This document shows positions 27,374 through 34,552 of a stretch of DNA of 64,000 nt, piece after piece. A program made the position numbers and the translations under genes. Where the stretch lies: the NCBI GenBank assembly GCA_965247355.1, contig OZ252011.1:682001-746000 (forward strand), read 5' to 3'. The stretch comes from RHLJ01 sp965247355. GTDB taxonomy: Bacteria; Bacteroidota; Rhodothermia; Balneolales; Balneolaceae. The notes below the pieces were generated by a model. That model had not been told where the DNA came from and made no database searches. It was given only the letters and a program-made list of their open reading frames with translations. Every line of letters begins with the position of its first letter. Position 1 is the stretch's first letter.

Positions 27374-28957
27374 TTAATAGTCCAGTCCGGGTTGAGTAAT
27401 ACTAAAGCCTTCTTCTTGTTTTTTAGCATTTACCATCTCTTCCACGTCTCTTAATAATTGTTTAGCGTCGAATACAATTCCATCTTTTATGGTGTAGACT
27501 ACGCCGCCATGTCGTTGAACATTATTTTCTCCATCCACCAGAATTGCTCCGGTTCCGTAAAGGACTTTTAAGTTCGCCATTGGGTTTGCATCCACAATTA
27601 CCATATCGGCAAGTTTGCCTACTTCAATAGTTCCAAGTTGATCTTCAACTCCCAGTACTTCAGCTCCTTTAAGTGAAGCTGATTGAAAAATCTCGAGAGG
27701 GTGGAAGCCTGCTTCACGCATCATTTCCATTTCCTGGATATATCCAAAGCCATAGAGTTTGTAGATATAACCGGCATCAGATCCTAAAGTAACCCGACCG
27801 CCTTTATTCTTGAATTCATTGATGAATTGCATCCAGATGCGGAAATTTTCTTTCCATTCTATTTCCTGTTCCGTTCCCCAGTCCAGCCAGTATGAGCCAT
27901 GAGAAATTCTGCTTGGTGCGTAAAATCTCCACAAGGAGGGGAGGGTATACTTCTCATGCCATTCTGCTCTACGCTGTGCCATTAAATCACGACTGGCTTC
28001 ATAAATAGTCATAGTTGGATTGATAGTGAAATCCAAATCCACCATTTCATCCATCACTGCATTCCATTTCTCTGAACCTGGTTTAGCTGCTTGTTTCCAG
28101 AGTTTTCCGGCTTCTTCAAATCGATGTTGCTCGTTGTTGTAATTGTAGTCGAGTGGATAATCCTGAATGATTTTGTCTTCAAATAAAGCTTCAGGCAGAC
28201 CGTACCAATGGGTCATACTGGTAAGTCCGAGTCGCGCAGAAGTAAGTGCATTATTATATACCACACGGGTTTGTGCGTGATGCGTCATTGTGCCTAGTCC
28301 CAGCTTATTAGCTTCATCAATAGTTGCAGCATATACTTCTGGCGAAGCTCCGAATAATTTGATTCCATCAGCGCCTTTTCTATGAATCATCTGAACCCAG
28401 TCACGAGCTTCTTCACCATTGGTAATTGGCCCATCGCTTCCCTGGCCAAACCCAATCCACGCTGAAATTCTTGGGGCGGTAATTTCATTTTTAGCACTCA
28501 GATCCCGATGCTTGAGTGTCCAGTCTGTTCCATTAAACGAACCGGGTTCTCTGATGGAAGTTATACCATGAGCCAACCAAAGCTTATAAACATATTCCGG
28601 GGTAGTTCCCTGAGCACCACCACCCGTATGGGCATGCATATCAAAAAAGCCGGGTAGTAAATACATCCCAGTAGCATCAATCACTTTGTCATCGGGTCCT
28701 GCTTCAGGTCTGCGGTTTTCATTGATGGGTAGTCCCGGATAGCCAACCGTTCGGATACTCGTAATTTTGTTTCCTTCTACAACAATATCAACCGGTCCGG
28801 TAGCGGGAGAACCAGTTCCATCGATAAGGTGAACACCACGAATAATAAGTCTTTCAAATGGACCTTCACCCTCATTACGTGGAGGTGCGTCGCTCATCTG
28901 AGCAAAAGAAAGTGTAGAAATGAAGACCGAAAAGATCAGAAGTTGTAGTTTTTTCAT
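27374..28957 (-). CDS. Exported amidohydrolase family protein
   Basis: 527 residues with signal peptide MKKLQLLIFSVFISTLSFAQ. The composite amidohydrolase fold shows an HxH metal motif in GFFDMHAHTGG, a possible bridging Lys in DGIKLFG, further His in MTHHAQTR and MTHWYG, and the Asp in TLGSDAGY. The C-terminal VGKLADMVIVDANPM closes the small beta domain. This is the imidazolonepropionase-like/prolidase-type clade often seen as exported hydrolases in Bacteroidota. The likely reaction is hydrolysis of a cyclic amide or dipeptide; substrate unknown. Confidence 0.85.
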   Translation of the reverse strand: MKKLQLLIFSVFISTLSFAQMSDAPPRNEGEGPFERLIIRGVHLIDGTGSPATGPVDIVVEGNKITSIRTVGYPGLPINENRRPEAGPDDKVIDATGMYLLPGFFDMHAHTGGGAQGTTPEYVYKLWLAHGITSIREPGSFNGTDWTLKHRDLSAKNEITAPRISAWIGFGQGSDGPITNGEEARDWVQMIHRKGADGIKLFGASPEVYAATIDEANKLGLGTMTHHAQTRVVYNNALTSARLGLTSMTHWYGLPEALFEDKIIQDYPLDYNYNNEQHRFEEAGKLWKQAAKPGSEKWNAVMDEMVDLDFTINPTMTIYEASRDLMAQRRAEWHEKYTLPSLWRFYAPSRISHGSYWLDWGTEQEIEWKENFRIWMQFINEFKNKGGRVTLGSDAGYIYKLYGFGYIQEMEMMREAGFHPLEIFQSASLKGAEVLGVEDQLGTIEVGKLADMVIVDANPMANLKVLYGTGAILVDGENNVQRHGGVVYTIKDGIVFDAKQLLRDVEEMVNAKKQEEGFSITQPGLDY

Positions 28958-29016
28958 AGATAGAAATTTGAGACTTTGTGAAGGTATAAAATGAGGAGTA
29001 AATCCACAGTAAATAG

Positions 29017-29475
29017 TTATAAAAGTAAAGCTCCTTCATGTTTAAGAAGCCATTGTTTTCGTTGGAGTCCACCGGCATATCCAACTAGTTTATTATCTGA
29101 ACCAATTACCCTGTGACAAGGAATTACAATAGCAATTGGGTTTTTACCATTAGCATGACCAACTGCTTGAGAAAAATTTTTGTCACCTATTTTTTTTGCA
29201 ATGGTACCATAATTGGTAGTTGATCCATAAGGAATGGTGGTTAATTCGTTCCAGACCTGTTGTTCAAATTGAGTTCCATCTTGTTGAAGAACCAAATCAA
29301 ACTTATTTCTTGAGCCCTCAAAGTATTCTTTGAGTTGTGTGCGGGCAGATTCTGTGTGAATATCCGGGTCTTCTGGTCCGTCAGTGTCCTGGAACTTTAT
29401 TTCTGTGATCCCATCTCCATTTGAGAGAATTCTTAAATAACCAATAGGGGTTTCGAGGTAGCTTTGGTAAGTCAA
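29017..29475 (-). CDS. ogt: Methylated-DNA-protein-cysteine methyltransferase
   Basis: 152 residues, the usual length for single-domain Ogt/MGMT. The acceptor Cys120 is in IPCHRVIG, preceded by YGTIAKKIG and the Asn-containing AVGHANGKNPIAI, and followed by the YAGGLQRKQWLL recognition segment. The enzyme accepts the alkyl group from O6-alkylguanine in one irreversible turn. There is no Ada-type regulatory domain. Expression context is not evident. Confidence 0.93.
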   Translation of the reverse strand: MTYQSYLETPIGYLRILSNGDGITEIKFQDTDGPEDPDIHTESARTQLKEYFEGSRNKFDLVLQQDGTQFEQQVWNELTTIPYGSTTNYGTIAKKIGDKNFSQAVGHANGKNPIAIVIPCHRVIGSDNKLVGYAGGLQRKQWLLKHEGALLL

Positions 29476-29492
29476 TGTGGAACTATTTTAAG

Positions 29493-30350
29493 TTATTTGA
29501 GGATATCAACCACACCGGTTTTATCAAAATTAAATGATGAAGATTCGAAGAAAGGAAGAGTAGCACCCACATTAGCAGATCCTGATAGCTCATACTCGAA
29601 TGGATCGTCGCTGGTTAGCGCATTATAAGCAGCCATTCCTAAGTCAGTAAAGCTGAAAGAAGCAGGAATTTTAATAGCTTCTGTTTGATTTTTACCAATA
29701 TCAATACGTTCGATGATCTCTCCTGAAATAGCACTCAGACCATCTAAATCAACATTATAATCCATTTGGTTGAGTATTAGTCCAAAACTATTTGGATTCG
29801 CTACATTTAATTCGACTTCTATGTCGGCTTTGGTAAACGAAATATTTTTTACTGAAAAATTAGCAACAGAAATAGTTGGGGCTTTCACAACAGGAAAGGT
29901 TCCGCTTTTTTCTATGGGGACTTCGATCAATCCTAAAACCGGTACAGTGATTCCTACATTTGCTAAAAAAGTATATGCTCCTTCATCTTTGCTATTAATA
30001 GAAGTGAAAGTCTCATAAAGCTCTTTGAAAGTGAACATAACTGGGACAGAGATGTTGTTTTGTCCTTTAGCGGGAATAGTTGTGTTCAACGGTTGAGAAC
30101 CTCTTACAAAAGAATTGCTTTCAATCTGCAAATCATAGTTGTAGGATGAAAGTGTTACTGCAACAGGATTTGGGTTATTAATCAAAAGATCAAATGTTAA
30201 TTCAACATCCTGAAGAGAAAGATCAGAAATTCGGAAATCATCTACCGAGATAGCAGGTTTTTGGACATTGCTGAGTTCTTTTAATTCAGCACACCCTGCA
30301 AATAAGAATAGCATTAATAAAATGGGGGAGAATGATTTATATAATTTCAT
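29493..30350 (-). CDS. LEA14/WHy-domain lipoprotein
   Basis: 285 residues with a lipoprotein signal (lipobox LFAGC, Cys near 20). Two successive LEA type 2 (WHy) domains are seen. The first is about 40-150, with INNPNPVAVTLSSYNYDLQI. The second is about 160-280, with VANPNSFGLILNQMDYNVDL. The NPNP/NPN signatures are typical. Bacterial versions are periplasmic lipoproteins of uncertain role, linked to desiccation or envelope stress by analogy with plant LEA14. It is transcribed towards Ogt with a gap of 17 nt. Confidence 0.85.
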   Translation of the reverse strand: MKLYKSFSPILLMLFLFAGCAELKELSNVQKPAISVDDFRISDLSLQDVELTFDLLINNPNPVAVTLSSYNYDLQIESNSFVRGSQPLNTTIPAKGQNNISVPVMFTFKELYETFTSINSKDEGAYTFLANVGITVPVLGLIEVPIEKSGTFPVVKAPTISVANFSVKNISFTKADIEVELNVANPNSFGLILNQMDYNVDLDGLSAISGEIIERIDIGKNQTEAIKIPASFSFTDLGMAAYNALTSDDPFEYELSGSANVGATLPFFESSSFNFDKTGVVDILK

Positions 30351-30423
30351 GTACTCTCTTAAGAGTTAGTTTTTTAATGGATTAATCTACCGATAAAAAA
30401 AATTTAAAAAAAAGTGTAACACT

Positions 30424-30431
30424 TAGATTTG
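30424..30431 (+). promoter_or_regulatory. Bacteroidota-type promoter box for a predicted sRNA
   Basis: TAGATTTG is an exact match to the TAnnTTTG minus-7 consensus of the primary sigma factor of Bacteroidota. A T-rich ATTTA lies about 20 nt upstream as a possible minus-33 element. It faces the hairpin array and terminator at 30437-30554 and no plus-strand protein gene. Confidence 0.5.
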
Positions 30432-30436
30432 GGATT

Positions 30437-30554
30437 ACTCTTAAGTCTAGCTAAGAGAGCATCTGTATTTACCTACAGAAGTTAGTCAACTAGTCACTCC
30501 TTAAGCTAAAAACCTAAAGCTAGAGCCCCGGACTGAACCCCCGGGGCTTTTTTT
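30437..30554 (+). ncRNA. Predicted structured small RNA
   Basis: About 118 nt on the plus strand between two minus-strand genes, with no coding potential. It contains hairpin 1 (CTCTTA 30438-30443 / TAAGAG 30452-30457), hairpin 2 (TCTGTA 30462-30467 / TACAGA 30474-30479), an unpaired A/T-rich stretch and a strong terminator hairpin (30524-30548) followed by seven T. A TAnnTTTG box sits at the right distance upstream. It does not resemble 6S, SRP RNA, RNase P or tmRNA. Its target is unknown. It is not antisense to a coding region, so trans action is more likely. Confidence 0.55.
30524..30554 (+). terminator. Strong plus-strand terminator of the predicted sRNA
   Basis: An 8-bp GC-rich stem (agccccgg / ccggggct), 9-nt loop, then TTTTTTT on the plus strand. 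Read on the minus strand there is no T tract after the stem, so it cannot serve the flanking minus-strand genes. This is the key argument for a plus-strand transcript. Confidence 0.82.
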
Positions 30555-30555
30555 A

Positions 30556-32781
30556 TTAAAAGTAAACACGATATAACAGACTTAAATTTCTACCTGGTTC
30601 GGGGCGTAAATCTTTTATTCTCGAAAGATGATTTCTGTATTCAGTGTTTAAAATATTATTCAGATTAATTGAAAATGTATGAAGAAGTGTCTTTGATGTA
30701 AACCTGTATTGAAGAAAAGAGCTGAGGAGAGTATAAGAATCAGTTGGAGACTCAAACTCCCCGGTTCTTGATTGTCTGGCAGCATATTGTACTCTACCCC
30801 CAAACTCTAAACCGTTGATAACATACTTAAGTGAGGTCTTTAATTTTAAGGGTGGAATTTGAGGTAAAGGTCGACTCCCGGAACTCGTTCCATCGATGGA
30901 AATAGTGTCCTGATTTGCAATTGTAAAACTACCTGAGGCATTAAAAACTAATCTGTTCGATAATTGTGCTTCAGTAGCAATTTCGAAACCGTAAAGTTGT
31001 GCCTCTGTACCTGTAAACTGATAGTTATCAAGTGTAGGGAAACGGTTATTCTGCCGTCCGGTATTTCTTGCATAGTTGAAATTAGAAAAATCATTATGGA
31101 AGAGTGTAATCTTGGCGGTTGCTGTATTACCCTGCCATTTGGTAAAAACTTCTTTTGCAAGACTTCTTTCAGGCTCAAGTTCGGGATTTCCAATTTCAAA
31201 GCTAAAAGAAGCCAGATGAGGACCCTCAGAGTATAATTCCTCAAGAGAAGGGGCTCTGAAAGAATGAAGTAAAATTGTTCCAATTGAAAAGCCATTGCCA
31301 AGCTCATAGGAAGCGTTTAAAGAACTCGAAAGTGCACTGAATGTTTTCTCCGTAATGAAACCTATATCTGAATCAGGATCATCCTCTTTCGGTTTATTCT
31401 TAACAAAATCATACCTAACTCCAGCCTCTATTCGGAGAGCATTGAAATCGAATTCTTCAATCAGATAAATACCAAATTTATAGCTATTTGCATCAGGTGT
31501 ACTTGCTCCACGAACAGCATAGTCTTCGAACTCTCCCCAAATCCCAAATTTCCCATTTTCAAGCAAACCGACTTCTCCATGAGTTATATCAATTTGAGTG
31601 GTAGTAGTAACAAGACCAAATTCAGTACCTATAGAACTTGTAGTTTCAAATTCTTTGTGATTGTAGTTATTGATAGCAAAATCTGCATCAATGGTTTTAA
31701 AAAATGGATTGTTCAGTAAGTATTCCCCTTTTAAAGAATAATTGAATTTTCTCATTTCAATGTCTACGCCGTCAGGATGGCCATTAGGATCGGGAGGGAT
31801 GCCGTAATTACTAAGGTATGTGCCTATTGATCCTCCCAGATATCCCCAATCTCTGATATAACTCAAGCCTACTGCACTGTTGGTAGTTGCATATTGAGTA
31901 TTCTCGATTGTGCCATCAGGAGTATTAGTATCACCACCAATTTTTCCATTCAAGTGAGTATTAAATTCAAAGCTTCCAATAGGAACAGATAAATTAACCG
32001 CACCGGATGCCCCTGTGTTTACGGTTTCTCCACCTAATGTGGCAGCGCCATTTACTTTTGATGATTGAGAGGTGCTAATCAAATTATTGACCACATTAAT
32101 TATTCCACCGACTGCATTTGCACCATATTCCAATGCTACAGCTCCTTTTGCAATTTCAATCTCAGAACTTGCAATTGGGTCAACAGAAACGGCATGATCT
32201 GCAGATTGATCAGATACATCACCAGTTGATAATCCGTCCTGAAGAATAATTACTCTCTCATCACCAAGTCCTCGAATTACTGGCCGGCTTGTACTATTAC
32301 CTAATGACCTTTGATCAAACCCCGGAACATTTGCTAACGTATTTGCAAGGGTATTCCCAAGATCTCTTCTTAGTGAAGCTCCGGAGACTGTCTCCGAAAT
32401 GTGACCAATATTTGAACCTGATAATTCTGAATTTGTAGAAACAACTTCAATTGTTTCTGAAGATAATATTGTTGGAGTAAGTTCTATTCTTAAAGATAGA
32501 TTACCAGATATATTGATTTCTCTTTTTTGTGTTTTGTAACCTATTCGGTGAATACTAACAGTATAATTTCCTTCGGGGATATTTTTAAGTTCAAATTTAC
32601 CATCAATATCAGAGGTAGTAGTTCTGTTAAGCTCTTCAAGATGTACATAGGCAAAAGGAACAGTCTCTTTTGACCCTCTATCAAAAATAGTACCTGATAA
32701 AATAAAAGAACCCTCCTCAGGCATTTCCAGTGGTGTAGAAAAAGCACTAAGGAGGGTTAAGATGATTATTAATGAGTTCAT
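30556..32781 (-). CDS. TonB-dependent receptor, ZnuD-like
   Basis: 741 residues. Signal peptide, then a CarboxypepD_reg-like domain (about 25-110: GTIFDRGSKETVPFAYVHLE), a plug domain (about 120-235) and a 22-strand barrel ending in LYRVYF. The plug segment SRPVIRGLGDERVIILQDGL followed by SADHAVSVDP closely follows the pattern of ZnuD-type zinc receptors, which carry the same DHAV sequence. Upstream in the same operon are a His-rich lipoprotein-like protein and a small Cys/His protein, supporting divalent-metal uptake, probably zinc. Metal identity is inferred from family pattern. Confidence 0.85.
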   Translation of the reverse strand: MNSLIIILTLLSAFSTPLEMPEEGSFILSGTIFDRGSKETVPFAYVHLEELNRTTTSDIDGKFELKNIPEGNYTVSIHRIGYKTQKREINISGNLSLRIELTPTILSSETIEVVSTNSELSGSNIGHISETVSGASLRRDLGNTLANTLANVPGFDQRSLGNSTSRPVIRGLGDERVIILQDGLSTGDVSDQSADHAVSVDPIASSEIEIAKGAVALEYGANAVGGIINVVNNLISTSQSSKVNGAATLGGETVNTGASGAVNLSVPIGSFEFNTHLNGKIGGDTNTPDGTIENTQYATTNSAVGLSYIRDWGYLGGSIGTYLSNYGIPPDPNGHPDGVDIEMRKFNYSLKGEYLLNNPFFKTIDADFAINNYNHKEFETTSSIGTEFGLVTTTTQIDITHGEVGLLENGKFGIWGEFEDYAVRGASTPDANSYKFGIYLIEEFDFNALRIEAGVRYDFVKNKPKEDDPDSDIGFITEKTFSALSSSLNASYELGNGFSIGTILLHSFRAPSLEELYSEGPHLASFSFEIGNPELEPERSLAKEVFTKWQGNTATAKITLFHNDFSNFNYARNTGRQNNRFPTLDNYQFTGTEAQLYGFEIATEAQLSNRLVFNASGSFTIANQDTISIDGTSSGSRPLPQIPPLKLKTSLKYVINGLEFGGRVQYAARQSRTGEFESPTDSYTLLSSFLQYRFTSKTLLHTFSINLNNILNTEYRNHLSRIKDLRPEPGRNLSLLYRVYF

Positions 32782-32794
32782 TAAAAATTATGGC

Positions 32795-33268
32795 TTACTC
32801 AGCCGCTTCAACATGAACATGAATTCCCTGAGAATTAAAGTCAGAGTGGCTGTTATGCATTAACATTAATGTCATATCAGTGATACCTTCAGCCTCAGCA
32901 TGAATATGAAAGCTCCATTTTCCATCTTCTTCATGTTGTTCGAACTCTGCAATTCCATCAGTTTCGAATTCTGCAGCTAAACTATACTCAGGCTCATCTG
33001 GTTGGAATTCATCACCATCTTCTGCCAGAAATTGAATGGTGATTAAAGGAGTTTCTTCACCGGGCTCTAGTTCAAATTCACCAGTTACATCTTCTCCTGG
33101 TAGTTGTTCAACTACAACCTGACCGCTCATGTATAAGCGATAGCCAGCAGGTTCTGAATGGTCGTCATGGTCGTCGTTTCCGGTTGCATTATCACAGGTA
33201 ATAAATACTCCTGCAATTAGTAAAAAAGTTAAGGCAGTTTTTGCTGAGTAAATGAATGATTTGTTCAT
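32795..33268 (-). CDS. His/acid-rich exported protein, likely metal-binding lipoprotein
   Basis: 157 residues. An N-terminal signal with a lipobox-like GVFITC (Cys near 25) is followed by a strongly acidic, His-bearing region: NDDHDDHSEP, FEQHEEDGKWSFHIHAEAEG and a C-terminal LMHNSHSDFNSQGIHVHVEA. Both ends therefore present His clusters able to bind Zn2+ or Cu2+. It sits 13 nt before the ZnuD-like receptor. A periplasmic or surface metal chaperone for the receptor is inferred. Family not recognised by name. Confidence 0.75.
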   Translation of the reverse strand: MNKSFIYSAKTALTFLLIAGVFITCDNATGNDDHDDHSEPAGYRLYMSGQVVVEQLPGEDVTGEFELEPGEETPLITIQFLAEDGDEFQPDEPEYSLAAEFETDGIAEFEQHEEDGKWSFHIHAEAEGITDMTLMLMHNSHSDFNSQGIHVHVEAAE

Positions 33269-33333
33269 CGGTTAATGAATTTATTTTGAAATTTTTAATT
33301 ATTTCCACTTGGTCTTGTGGATAGTAGGTGGAG

Positions 33334-33645
33334 TTAAACTAGCTGTGGTGGGGCACGAGATGCTTTATGGTGAGCTAGTTTTTTTTCAAAATATATTTCA
33401 TCAAAATCTACTACAAAATCTTCAGAATCTAATGTAGTCTGGACAGAATTGTCTGAATCAACGAATAACGAATTAGAGAGAGTACATACCGGACAGAAAA
33501 CCTCGTCGTTTTGGACAATATGCTGCTCATCAGCGTGGACCAGACATTCCATGCTTTCGCTATGGTAATGTGTCAAAGCCCCAAACAAACCTAAAACGAT
33601 AAGCAGGGATAGAGCACCGAAATGATATGTAGATCGTTTATTCAA
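33334..33645 (-). CDS. Small membrane protein with His and CPVC motifs
   Basis: 103 residues. One hydrophobic N-terminal helix (about 10-25) is followed by THYHSESMECLVHADEQH and FCPVCTLS, giving several His and three Cys on the exported side. The layout resembles DUF2946-type small proteins encoded beside metal TonB receptors. It is first in a probable three-gene operon with the His-rich protein and the ZnuD-like receptor. Likely metal binding or sensing; unproven. Confidence 0.65.
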   Translation of the reverse strand: MNKRSTYHFGALSLLIVLGLFGALTHYHSESMECLVHADEQHIVQNDEVFCPVCTLSNSLFVDSDNSVQTTLDSEDFVVDFDEIYFEKKLAHHKASRAPPQLV

Positions 33646-33744
33646 AAAGAGTGTGATAAATCTGTGATCTCTTAAACCTTTTTATTCGCTATAATATTCC
33701 ATAATTATTGATTAAAAGTAAAAAGCGTTTAAATAGTATTACAA

Positions 33745-34089
33745 ATGGCTGAATTGGTTGAATCATTAAAGATCTGGTTTCTTGGATTAGGTGAAAATTA
33801 TGGAGTAAATCCAATCGTCTTTGGCTCTATTTATATTGGAGCTATCCCATTCTTCACTCTCTCTGTGGGATGGCTGGTTAAGAACTACCGAAATAATAAG
33901 TCCATTGTACTTCCAGCTATTAGCGCAGGTTTTTTCTTTGTTTCAGCCTATTTATATCTGATTGTAGCCGGAAAGAATGTTCCTTTCTGGGTATATCTTT
34001 TTATTATAGTGTTGGTTGTAGGTGGAGGCATTTCAGCCTACAAGAAAATTCAGAATAAAATTGACGCGATGGATACCGGAGAAGAGTGA
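33745..34089 (+). CDS. Three-helix small membrane protein, tandem copy 1
   Basis: 114 residues. Hydrophobic helices are at about 25-45, 53-72 and 77-97, with a charged C-terminal tail. The N-terminal GLGENYGVNPIVFGSIYIGAIPFF and central IVLPAISAGFFF are shared with the next gene, so the two are tandem duplicates. The TGA stop overlaps the next ATG by one base (TGATG), implying coupled translation. Family unknown to me. It is divergent from the metal-uptake operon. Confidence 0.75.
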   Translation: MAELVESLKIWFLGLGENYGVNPIVFGSIYIGAIPFFTLSVGWLVKNYRNNKSIVLPAISAGFFFVSAYLYLIVAGKNVPFWVYLFIIVLVVGGGISAYKKIQNKIDAMDTGEE

Positions 34090-34427
34090 TGGAGTTTCTA
34101 CAAAATCTATGGCTTAGTATCACAGAGCTTGGCGAAAAACACAATGTTGATCCAATCCTTTTTGCGATACTATATTTTGGAAGTATTCCACCATATATGG
34201 GTTCAATGGTATGGGCAGTTCGTAATCATCGCAGAAAAAAAGGAATAGCCTTACCTGTAATAAGTACCCTCTTCTTCTTTATTCTGCCGGCACTTTACGT
34301 AGCTGTTTTTGGGAAAGATGTAGCCTGGTGGGTATATGCTATTATCATATTTATGGTTTTTTACGGTTCCTATTCAGTAATCATAAAACTGAAAAACAGA
34401 TTCGAAGAATCCACTCCCAGTCAATAG
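34089..34427 (+). CDS. Three-helix small membrane protein, tandem copy 2
   Basis: 112 residues from the ATG overlapping the upstream stop; a GTG one codon earlier is possible. It repeats the plan of copy 1: ITELGEKHNVDPILFAILYF, then IALPVISTLFFFI and VAWWVYAIIIFMVF, with Arg/Lys-rich loops on one face. The pair may form a hetero-oligomer. No transport or enzyme signature is visible. About 125 nt separate it from ppdK. Confidence 0.75.
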   Translation: MEFLQNLWLSITELGEKHNVDPILFAILYFGSIPPYMGSMVWAVRNHRRKKGIALPVISTLFFFILPALYVAVFGKDVAWWVYAIIIFMVFYGSYSVIIKLKNRFEESTPSQ

Positions 34428-34552
34428 GAAACCGCTTCTACATAGTTTCTTCATATTGGATGTTCAAATTGAGAGCGTAAAAATTAATACGACTCTTAAA
34501 CCATGTCTTTTTTTATTGATTTGAGAGCCAAATAAATCAGTAGAGGTTAATT

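Noticed and set aside
34485..34495. TAATACGACTC, the first 11 bases of the T7 phage promoter
   Set aside because: The rest of the promoter is absent and there is no phage polymerase context; a chance match in AT-rich sequence.
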